Shown in pieces: positions 1 to 10,700 of a stretch of 64,000 nt of DNA (position 1 is its first letter; the number at the start of each line of letters is the position of its first letter). The position numbers were made by a program, and so were the translations under genes. The notes below the pieces were generated by a model that did not search any database, was not told where the DNA came from, and saw nothing but the letters and a program-made list of their open reading frames with translations. The stretch comes from Ochotona curzoniae (taxonomy: Eukaryota > Chordata > Mammalia > Lagomorpha > Ochotonidae): contig NW_024466599.1 in the NCBI RefSeq assembly GCF_017591425.1, positions 21,614,001-21,678,000 of the forward strand. The letters are read 5' to 3'.

Positions 1-119
1 TGTAAATTCTTATAACTATATGATTTACATATACATTTACATATACATATACATCCGACTGCAACCGGAAGGGCAGGTCCTCCATGGAGAGTGGTTATCC
101 AGCCCACTCAGTTGACATC

Positions 120-790
120 ATCCATAGCTAATAAGAGCAGAGAAAGAGAGCAAAGACATTGAAATAGGACAAGATGAAATAAAATTAGAGCCTTTTGCAG
201 ATGGCATGAGTTTGTATATATAGAATTCTAAGGAATCCAATAAAGAATATTTCAACTAATAAGTAATGTTACAGGCTATAACATCAGTATGAAAAAAAAT
301 CAATTTTATTTCTACACACTAGCAATGAGTAAACTGAAAATGAAATTAAGGAAACAATTTATAACAGCATAAAAGCAGCACAATTCTCAGGAATAAATTC
401 AAGAAACGACTTCCACACTGAAAACTAAAATCATCATCAAAACCTAAACAGAAGATTTTTTTCAAAATGGAGGGACATCCAATGTTCATGGATCAAAAAG
501 GCTTTTAAATTGTAAACAGTTTTCACACTAATTCATAGAAAATGTGATCTATCAAAACCTCATCCCCTGACATTTCTGCAGCATTTGACACGTTGATCCT
601 AAAAACGATACATGTATGTGAACACAAGGAACCCAGAGTTGCCAAAATAAGCTTGAAAAATAAAGACTGAATGCCTCACACTCTGACCTTGAAACTTACT
701 AGAAAATCATTGTAAGCAATACAGTGTGGTACTAGAGTAAGTACAGACAACATCCTCACATTGTGATGTATTTATATTTTAAAGGAGTGC
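120..790 (+). mobile_element. Old L1 LINE, ORF2-region fragment
   Basis: ttttatttctacacactagc, cacactgaaaactaaaatca, ggagggacatccaatgttca and tggatcaaaaaggcttttaa are the order of the ancient L1 ORF2 3' half. Inactive. Confidence 0.82.
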
Positions 791-879
791 CAAGGCAAGA
801 AAAAGGGGAGAAAAGCAGTGCTAGGATAATTGAGTACCTGAATACAAGATGATGAATACACGAAGATACAGTATCTATA

Positions 880-1375
880 CAATTTTATACTCTGTGTACA
901 TGAACCACCACAAATAACAGAACAACATGCTATTTGTCTTTCTGAGTCTGGCTTATCTCACTGAGCGCAATAATCTCCAGTTCTGTCCATTTTGTTGCAA
1001 GTGTCAGGATTTCATCCATTTTCATGGCTGAGTCATATTCCATAGTGTGCATATACCATGATTTCTTTATCCAGTCTTCGGTTCACGAATATGTTGGCTG
1101 GCACTGTATCTTTATTTCACATCCTTGCTACTGTGAGTTGAGCTGTATAAACATGTGGGTGCAGGTACCTCATATGCTGACTTCATTCCCTTTGGAAATA
1201 CTCCCAGGAGTGGGTTAGCTAGCTCATATGATAGATTTATTTTTAATTTTCTGAGGAATGTTCATTCTATTTTTTGTAACTTTTGTGACAATTTTTATCC
1301 CCAGCAACAATGTATTAGGGTAAAATTCTTAGACATGATACTAAAAGCACAAGTGAGGGTGTTTTTTTTTTTAAG
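880..1375 (-). mobile_element. L1 LINE 3' region, minus orientation
   Basis: gagtctggcttatctcactg, catggctgagtcatattcca, tgcatataccatgatttctt and ctttggaaatactcccagga are the reverse of L1 3' ORF2/UTR sequence. It interrupts a plus-strand L1. Confidence 0.85.
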
Positions 1376-1379
1376 ACTA

Positions 1380-2290
1380 GTTGGCCTTCACCAAAATCAC
1401 AAAGTCATGAACTACATATGATCTCACCCAAGGACTGCAAAGACAACATGCAGGATGAGAAAATAAAACTGTAAATGCCCTGGATGATAAGGAACTAGGA
1501 CCTAGAACTTTAAAAAAACCAGAGCTCACTAGTGAAGAGATGCATAACCCAAATAAAAATACGGACAAGGGATGCGATATCTGTCTTAAGATGATGCAAA
1601 AATAGTCGATAAGTATTATGGAAATCCAAATCCAGCCCACAGTGAAGTACCAGTTGGCATTTTCCAGGATGGCTATAACAGAAAGACAAAGAGTAACAAA
1701 TGTTGGCAACAGCACAAAGAAACTGGAACCTCACCCACTGGCGTTGGAAATGTCAGATGGTATAGCTGTTCTCCAAACAAATTGCTCAAAATATTTCAAG
1801 GTACCTTATGATGGAGCAATCCCACTCGCATATATGCCCAGCTAAAAGGAAAGCATACATCTGCCCCCCAAAACTGACACACACTGGGATTATGAAACAT
1901 AAGCAGCTATGAGGTAGATGGTCACCAGTTAATGGGTAAGTAAAATATTATATATTCCCAATGAAGTGTCATTTGATACTAAAAGGAAATGAAGTATTTA
2001 CACCATATAATACCATGGATGAACCTAGAAAGACATGTGAAGTGAAAGAAATCATTCACAAAGGACCATATATTACATGATTCTACCTATAGGCAATGCC
2101 CAGAAGAGGGTAATTTATAGACTCATAAGGTAGGTTGGTGGTTGTCTAAGACTGGAGAGTAGAGTGAAGATGGGGAAGCAGACAGCTATGAGCATTTTAA
2201 ATGATCTCATACTATTTGTGGTGATAAAGTTCTAAAATGATGCTGTAGAGCCAGGTGTACAACTCAATGACTAGAATAAACCCCATTAAT
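1380..2290 (+). mobile_element. Old L1 LINE 3' region, plus orientation
   Basis: aggatggctataacagaaag, aaatgttggcaacagcacaa, gatggagcaatcccactcgc and ccatggatgaacctagaaag, the L1 3' order. Continues the fragment that ends at about 790. Confidence 0.82.
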
Positions 2291-3637
2291 CTCAACCGTT
2301 AAATGGGCAAATGATTCACATTCAATGGAATATGATTACTATTTCAATAAACCTAAACACACACATGGAGAGGGCTGTGTGGAGTATGATGATTGGGCAT
2401 GGGTTAAACATGCTGAGACGTGGAGCATCAAAGATCTGAAGAGTAAAACCCAGGGCAGAGCAGAGGGTGAGGTCAAAGGCCTGGGGCTAGCAAAGCACGG
2501 ACATCAGAAGGAAACAGACACGTGCTGGGGGGGTGAGGAAGGAACGGTGCAGGTGCAGCATGAGGGACAGGCAGGTAGGAGAAGCTACTGGACACTGTGG
2601 TCCACATTAAAGATCCAGATTTGTAATACATGGTGATTGGGGCAGGGGACGCATAAGGGCTTTAACCTGAGAAATACAATGATTGGACTTGCAGCCTTAA
2701 ATTTGTACTCTGGGTGCCAGAATTGATTTCAGGGCTATGAAATTCAGACTGGGAGCCTATGCAAAAATCAGAGAAAGAGAGAGAGATGATGGTGGTGGTG
2801 ATGATATTATCATTTAAGAATTTCAAACTGAAGTAGATCCGAGGGGCAGTGGGAGGTGAGAACAAGACAATGGGCCCCTGCAGTCAAGTTTGTTTATAAT
2901 GAGAGACAGAAGGTGGAGTTGTAGCCACAGGATAATACGAGTTTGAAGAAATTTGGGAAGTAGACATATTCAAATGGGAATTGGAAGACTCCAGAAGAGA
3001 GAGAAATGGGCTTAGTATTAAGAAGACAGAGAGAAGACAGCTGGTCCAATCAGCTCCTTGGGAAAGTGGAAGGGACGATGCAGAACACCTCTCCAGGGAT
3101 GCGCTAACAGGGAAAGGGGGAAAGTGGCTACAGATGAAGGTGGCCGGCAGAGTTTCCTCACTCTCCTGCTTCCAATCGTGTCAAGTTGTCCATGAGCCAA
3201 GGATGAAAGAATGTACAACAGTAGGTAAAGTCAGAGGCTGTGCCTAAAGATGCTGGCCCTCTGAGAGGAGAGGCATGAGCAAACATGCCTGTTACTTCTG
3301 AGACAAACTTCAGAAGAGGAAAGGTGGCAAAATTAAGATGGCATTGGGCCCCTTTATTTAAAAAAATAGATTTGACCTGCATGCCAAAATAAAGATAATA
3401 ATTGAGGAATCATTCTTGATTCTATAAATCATGCAGATTTTAATAGGCACAAAAAAAAATCAGAAGTGGTTAAGTGTCTTGTAAAGAAGGGGTAAAAGAA
3501 GAATCTAGGAAAGTAAAGTTCAACTAAGTTAACTGGGATCTCTGACATGTGTATTAACATGTGAGGGACCAGGAAGTGTTTTTGCTAGAGTATCGCTTTG
3601 TTGGGGAGAGGGTGAAGTAGATTTCAAAGCACAATTC
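2291..3637. other. Downstream of CAPN13, unassigned
   Basis: Purine-rich, decayed sequence with a short simple tract at 2770-2805. It could be an old repeat that I cannot name. Nothing coding. Confidence 0.6.
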
Positions 3638-3639
3638 AT

Positions 3640-3957
3640 GGCCCAGTGGGTTGAGATGCCATTGGCAATGCCAGCATCTCCTATCCAGAGTGCTGGTGTG
3701 AGTTCTGGCATCTCTGCTTCCAGATCCAGCCCCCTGAAAATGCACCCCAGGGGAGTCAATGAATCGCAGCCCATGGGCTTGGGTCCCTGCCATCCACGTG
3801 GAAGACTGCGGTTCCAGGCTCCTGGCTGCAGCTCAGCCCACCTCGGCTTTTGAGGACATCTGGGCAGAGAACCAACAGAGGGCAGATCTGTTTCTATCTC
3901 CCTCCCTCTCTCTACCTCTCTGTCATCTATTTACAAATAGGTAAGTGAATCTTAAAG
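3640..3957 (+). mobile_element. C-type SINE, older copy
   Basis: cagtgggttgagatgccatt, atgggcttgggtccctgcca, ccaggctcctggctgcagct and the tail atctatttacaaataggtaa. Confidence 0.82.
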
Positions 3958-4749
3958 CACATGATTGGGAGAGTAAACAAATGCTGTTCATGAATACATT
4001 GGTATTTCAGAGGGTGTCAATCACAGGGCTGTGGATGGAGATGGTCCACATTCACAGAGACAATGGTCACCGATGGGTCCCAGGTGAGAATCCACAGTTA
4101 CAACTCAGGAAGCCAGGCTTCCAGGGTTGGTGGTGCCTAAGGTAGCATAGCCTGTAGTTCCACGGGGGCTCCGAGGGTGGCGCTAGAGGCATGGGTACAG
4201 AGCTCCTTGGTGGAGGAACATCCACCACTTGGAGAGGTCCAAGAGAGTGTACACACCACTGAGCTCCTAAATCAGGAAGAATTTGGAACAATCCACCAAG
4301 GCTGTGCCTCTGCAGGTGCGGGCCTATGTAAACATTGGGCCTATCCAATGAGAACAAACTCTGGAGCACACCCATACTAACCAGACAAACACACACAGAT
4401 GCCAATAGATACAGTCAGCTCATCCTATAGTGGGGCCACAGAGGAGCTGAGACTGGACCCGACCACTCCCACTGGTGTACACCATTCTACCCACACCAGC
4501 TCTCCTGCCCTGCCCAAAGTGAGGGATGCCTCTTGGTCTCTGGAGTTCTGAATTAGTTTCAAAACTCTTCACTCATGACTCTCTGGCCACTTCTTCCCAT
4601 TAATGTCCCTTCTAGCAACAGCATGAGAGAAAACTCCAGAACTGGTGATGAAGGTCAGGAGCCCTGGGCAGCTGGGCACTGCCTACCCTGGAGGAGAAGG
4701 GGACCGGTACCTGGGAGGAAGCGCCGATCTGGATACCCCCATGTCTTAC
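3958..4749. other. Downstream of the CAPN13 stop, 3' UTR or intergenic
   Basis: About 0.8 kb with no repeat recognised and no AATAAA on the minus strand. It is 3' UTR if the donor at 4749 is not used, and intron if it is. Confidence 0.5.
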
Positions 4750-4771
4750 CTGCACTGGCTGTCTTCTCTCC
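4750..4771 (-). other. CAPN13: CAPN13 3' UTR start, possibly ending at a splice donor
   Basis: 22 nt after the stop codon the minus strand reads GTGCAG|gtaagac, an excellent donor consensus. If it is used, the 3' UTR continues in a further exon at lower coordinates or outside the window. A stop this near a junction would not be expected to trigger nonsense-mediated decay. If unused, the terminal exon runs on into 4749 and below. No AATAAA was seen close by on the minus strand; the nearest found is near 3352-3357, about 1.4 kb past the stop. Confidence 0.45.
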
Positions 4772-4798
4772 TCAGTTATACATGACCAGGTTCATCCA
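4772..4798 (-). CDS. CAPN13: CAPN13 coding exon 20, C-terminus and stop (residues 657-664)
   Basis: 27 nt coding for WMNLVMYN and TGA. It matches the human C-terminus WMSLVMYN. The acceptor is gtttcccag|TGG. Too short to stand out as an open reading frame, it is supported by homology, phase and position, and its placement completes the gene. Confidence 0.94.
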   Translation of the reverse strand, partial: WMNLVMYN

Positions 4799-7700
4799 CT
4801 GGGAAACAAGTGCCACTGTTAGAATCATGACCTTCGTCTCGTTAGCCCAGCACAGGGCAGAGCATGCAACCCTCCTCCCAGGGCAGACCTCAGCCCAGTG
4901 TCATCACCCCTTTCTAGCGAGTTCCAAGCCAAGTAGGAGGGTCTCAGAGCCCTCTGTGGCATGCACCTTTTGCTCCTCCCCGATGAGTCAGGTATTGACA
5001 GGTACACTTGAGGTCAACCAGCCGGCCGGTGCGGAGGCTCCACAATTCAATGGGAGTCAGTTTAATGTACAGTGAGCTCCGCGGCTGTTCCCGCATTTCC
5101 CCCTTGGATTTATGACTCCCACATAATCCTCTGCTTTATTAAGCTATTGGAAAAAAATAAAATCTGTCTGCCAAGATCCTGCAGCAGCCTGGCAGCCGGC
5201 AATATATAAAGGCAGTAATTGGAGGCAGGGGGGCCGGCAAGCCTGGCTGCTTCTGACGGATGGATCAGCATCCTCTGGGAGAAAGCTGCCCCAGGAAACC
5301 GACCAGGAGAGAGGTGGCTGGGGATTGCGGCAACATCTCACCTCCATTTCTGTCAGGCAGAGTCTTTTTCCATCCTTGGACAGATTACGGAAAATCTCTA
5401 GGACAAAGTAGCAAAGGTGTTAGCAGACTGGGAGACGGAGGGATGGGGGCTAATCAGGGCAGGGCCCAGGGATGGAGGCCACATGGCCTTCCTCCATGGG
5501 GTGGGGCTGACTTGCTGTCCACTTCTGCTTTGCGTCCTGCTGTGTATGGAGGGCAGCCCAGGGCTCTCCTCTGCCGCCTGGCCCCCTGGGCTTTCCCAAG
5601 CCCACACTCAGCTTGATGGGAGTTAACATTCCTCTCTTAGCATGGCAAGGGGTGCTCCCTCATATCCTGAGGTCTCCTTGAAGTGAGGCTGGGGCGAGTC
5701 CTCTCTGGCTCATGCTGGGCTTTGTTCTTGGTCATGATCAAGTGGCTACTCAGAGCTGTGTGTTTGCAGAAGGGCCTCCTGGGGCTTCAGTCAACACAAA
5801 AGCTTAGACCGCTACAAGGTGCCACACCCTCCAACTCTGAGTCTGGGGATAGCTCCCACCCAGACATGGTCAGGGGAGGGAAGGGTGTTCCTCAGCAGAG
5901 ACCAGAGCTGTCACAGCCAGTGCAATTATCAACACACTCTAATAGGGCACAGGGAGGTACAGAGACAGGGAAACGCACTGGGGAGTAAGGGAGGCAGCCT
6001 CAAGGCCAGGGCCACTAGTGACACTGTCAGTGGCCTCAGAGCTCAGAGGCTATATCCTCTTGGACCAGGGGTAACGACCCTCCTCCCCCACCCCCCAGAG
6101 GGCCTGTCCAAGGCTGGGTCAGAAGTGTACTCTCTGGCCCTATTCCATAGTTTTTGGTCACTGCCAAGGTCTGCAGCCCATACCCTAGGGCCACTACTCA
6201 CTTGCCATGGTTTCCAGGCGCATCAGGAAGCAGACAAGGCTGGGGAAGCTGACACGGCCTGAGCTGTCGCTGTACCGCAGGCTCATGCGATACAGCAGCT
6301 CCTCATCGACGGAGATCCCTACAAGGAAGTCTGGGGCCACATGGGTGAACTGGTGAGTGGGGGGAGCCCCTGAGTGCCCCGCAGCCTCTCCACTCTTCCC
6401 TCTTTCCCCACCAATCCCGTTCAGTATCTGTCCAGTGCTGTCTTCCCTCCCTGGTGGCTGGCAGGCCTTGGTGCTGGAGTCTGGCCAGAAAACAGTCAGG
6501 GTACTCAGGATGCTGACCCTTGGGGATGCAGCCACCATCAGAGCACTCGGAGCATTTCCACGCAACATGCAAGCTGTCAGGGCACTGGGGCCTGTTCCTA
6601 GCCCTGCCTCTGCCTGGCTTCTCCCTGCTGCTTGCCTTGCAGAACAACTTCCCTCCCAATCCATGCCAGTGCCTGGGCTTCCAGGAATGGGAGCTGCTGG
6701 GTCAGGTGGCAGTGGTCACCAGAGGAGGGAGATTCAGTTCTGGGTTGCTCATGCCGAGAGAGGCTGGCCCTTGGAGGGGAGACAAGATTCGGCAGATGGC
6801 CTCAGGTGGGCAGGAGAGAAACTCCTGGCTTGCTGTGGCCTGGCCGCTTTGCACTTCTTGAAGACTGACCAATTGGTTGGGTCTGCAAGCTCAGGCGAGC
6901 AAGGGGGATCGTACAAGGCGACACTATGCTCCAGGAGCTAAAGCTGGTGGAGGCACGCCTGGTCTGTCCAGCAGAGCTAGAAAGATGTGAACTTGAATGC
7001 CTCTAGGCACAGAGTACATACTCCCCAGCTCACTACCTTCAGAAATCACCCCCTTAAGTGACCGTGACCTGCCTGGCCACGAAGCTTTTTGACTGGCACT
7101 TGAACTTGTACTTTTCTCCCTTTTTATGATTCTGGAGTCAGCAGTGAGGTCTCCATTCCTGATGTCTTCTCTATTTGACTCTTCAGTGGTTTTCCAAGTA
7201 TGGCTACCTCAGTAGAGGCAGGTGCACCACTGGGGAGCTTGTTAGAGAAGCAAAGGCTCAGTCGCTCCAGCCCCACCCACCCCAGCTCTGCAGGAGGCTC
7301 AGCTGCACGCGTTTTAATGAGCCCTGCAGGGAATTCAGCTGCACGCTCAGCTTCAAGCACTGGCGTCCAGGGTTGTGACGAATTGAAGGGAGGCTCTGTG
7401 TGCACATAGGGGGACCAGCTTTTCCTACCCTATCTCCAGGCCAGTTCAGAGAATTCAGAGAATTCTAGGGACTTTCTTCTTGGGCTCACCCTGAGGCAGC
7501 CAATTTACAGGTGATGGATGGTTCCTGCCCTCCCTCCCACCCCAGGTTTCAGGGTATTGGAGACAATCAGCTGGGAGCTCATGGTGAACTAGGAACTCCT
7601 ACACCCCACAGTATTGCTCTCATTATCCCAGGACAGGACATGGCTGCCTGCTCAGAGCAGGTGGATGCCATTCATTTTAACTTAGTCCTAAGCCTTCAGT

Positions 7701-10700
7701 AAAGGAAAAGAAGAAAGATGAGGAGCCTGCTTCTGAGTATTTAACCCCAATGAATGGCCCAGACAGAGAGAGGCGAGCTTCTGCCAAGGTGAGTGCCATT
7801 CCTGTTAGGGTAGGCCTTCTTTCTTACAGTCAGAGCTGTAGTAGGGAAATTTGACCAGCAAGGAAGAACACAGGTTTGGGTGGGAGGAGTGTGGAAGCTC
7901 ACCGAGGCCAGAGTACACTTCACAGGATGAATGAACAAGCTACAGCTCCCTGCTCCCTCCTGACAGCCCCAGTATGTGCACACATTACTCCCTGCTCCCC
8001 ACAGCCCCCGACCTTGTAACTGAAAGCCCCCCAGCCCCATTAACTGCCACATTACCTGTGCTCTCCATGGCCTTCCATAAGTCCAAGCTCAGGAGCACCC
8101 CAGAACCCTTCTGGAGTTTCTGGAAAACATGCTGACATGGAACAAGAAACAAGAAGCTCATCTGAGTGCCCAGAGGGGGGTCAGCATTGTGGCAGACCCC
8201 AGAAGAGCAGCACCCCTGAAGAGAAGCTTGGGAGGAGTCAGATTAGAGGCAGGCAGGCAGCAGGGCTGCTGGTAGGGGAAGGCGAGAATGGCCACACCTG
8301 GCAAGCAGACCGCCTCCTGGAGCTGTGCAGTCCTGGCTCCCCGGGTGCACTTTCCCACCCCTACACACAGTGCTGGCTTGGAGCAAAGTGGAGCTCTCTA
8401 TGGATTTTAGTTTAGTGTAGAACTAAGCTGCCCTGGTTTAAGCCCCACCTCAACTTCTCACAGCTGTGAGTCTTGAGCCCAGCAGAGACCTCTCCAGACC
8501 CTTGTCCTCTAATCAGAAGCTCGTGGCTAATTACAGTGCCTCCCTCGTGGCTTGTTGTAAGAACTAAGTGAGCGAATCTTCAGTGCTCAGAAGCAGGGCT
8601 TGCACGGGAGGGAGTGCCGCGTGGCCCACGCTGCAAGCAGGTGAGAACGCTGTTGTGGTCTCCACATTGGCTTACTCCCCTCAGAGGCTCTTGCCCCTGC
8701 CCTGGGGCTTTTGTGCCGTTTCCTAATCCTCCTGCAAGCCTGACCAGCAACAGCCCGAAGGGAGGAGGGCGGAGGAAAAGGCACTCAAGTACACTCAAGC
8801 AACTTGCCTGGCACTGAGTATGCAGGACTGAACCTGGGGCTTCCAATTGTGCCCCGAAGCTGCTGTTCCAAGGAGATGCCCCCATGCAGGTTTGAGACTG
8901 AGGCAGTGACAGGGAAAACAGCCTCTCAAGCTTTCACTTGGCCTCAGTTAACTTTTGGTGAATGTAAGAAAGATGCAGAGTGCTGTCAGTTAGGTTCTCA
9001 GCTCTCAGCCCTTCACTCTGAGTAATTCTGAGTGAGGTCATTATAAGGCAATGTTGAATACCTGCTCACAGAATTGTCTAGAAGGCAGTGGGGGGAGGAT
9101 GAGCCTGAGACCCCTGCCCTAAAGGACTTTAATGATGGGAGGGGCCATACTTGACACTCATTAGAAATCAAATGGCCCCAGGAGAGAGACCAGATAATCG
9201 CTCTTGGCACAGTCTCACAGGAGGACTTCTGCTTTTTAAAAAGTTCAGAACTAATATTTAGAGATGTAGCTAGCAGATTGACATAGTGGGATTCTGACTT
9301 TTAAAAACCAGATTATACATTTACACAACACAGGAAACAATTCTGAAGAATATTTGTGAGATGTTAACAGTTTGGCAAGATTATATTTTCTGTTTTGAAG
9401 GTAGTTATGCCTGCCCATGTCTTCCAACTTCCTGTGGTGAACAAGCAGGCACTGCTTTTAGAATAACATCAGTTGTTTGTAAGTACAACAAGTAAGATGA
9501 CCCATGTGGCTTGCCCTGATCATGGCGGGAGTGAGAGCTGGAGGCATTAGCTAGGAAAAGGTACAAGTGTGAGGTTGGACTCTAGAGGTGGGGGTGGGGG
9601 CACCTGCCAGGGTCAGAGTAGGGGCAGGGGCATCATAAGGTATGTGCAGGTGGGGTCCTCAGAACAGAGTGGAGTGAATCAAAGGGAGTTTGCCTGGACC
9701 GCAAACTTCTCTCTCAGGCGCCGTTGCAGTGAGTTTGGTCTCTGTCCCAAGCAGCGGAGGCCACAGCCCATGTCTCTGCTGCAGACAGCTCTTCCAGCAG
9801 CCGGGTTAGGAGAGGCTGGGCTGGGCTAGCGGGCTGGGGGAGGCCGGAAAGAACCATGGGAGACAGAAGGGGGCCCAGGCTGACCAGCGGGCCTAGACAG
9901 AGTCCCTTCTCTATCCTGCCTGGTGACTCCTCCCTGCATTGTCCCTGCCTGTACCACCCTGTGTTGTGAACTCTGTGAGCTCTGAGGGCACATGAGAGAG
10001 TACCTCTATTTTTGCAAGGATTACCCTGACACAGGAAATATTTGCCAAGTTGGAGGGCCCAGGAGAGTCCATTACAGAGAAGCTGCTCATACCTGGTAGT
10101 GGACCAGGCGCATCCACAGTCTCCCAAACTCCTCTTCGTCGAGGCGTCCATTCACTTTCAGCTGCCAGGGTAGTTAAGAATTAACCAGTGCAGCGCGCAA
10201 AGAGCAGGAGGGCTGTGACGCTCCATCCATCAGCTGGTAAACCTGTGGATCTGACCTCACCTGGACATGGCCCCATATCAGCAGGTACCCAAAAGCGTCT
10301 GAGAGCAAGCCGACATAGATTTGCTTTCCAAAGAAAGATGGACAACTGGAAGAGGGCAGGCTTGAGAAAGGGAGGCTGGCATCACTTTAATCAGCTGGTA
10401 AGAAAGGAGGCCAGGACACAACCTCAGCAGGTGGAGTTGAAGGGTTGTAACTCTGGAACCCCAAGACTAGTGTGTGCAGGAAACACTGTATTAAAACCAG
10501 TCCTGGTCACCTCACAAGATGAGTTCAAGGACAACTGATGGAGAATTCTGAGAACTAGGAAGGAGAGCTGACATGTGGGTAGAAGGAAGGGCTGAGGGGA
10601 CCCTTTTGCTTTGCTTCGGTCCAGCCCATATGATGGCTGTCGGCATACCTGCCCCAGGCTGGAGGATTGCTCGGTGTCTGCCTGCTGTCCTCACAGCCAG

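Noticed and set aside
1..4749. 3' exons of LCLAT1, the expected downstream neighbour
   Set aside because: Sequence is L1, SINE and unassigned DNA, with no acyltransferase-like peptide.
4575..5075. 166-codon plus-strand open frame
   Set aside because: It is antisense to coding exon 20 and the last intron. Low-information composition and no homology.
6357..6941. 194-codon plus-strand open frame and overlapping frames
   Set aside because: It lies in CAPN13 intron 17, GC-rich, in several frames at once, with no recognisable domain.
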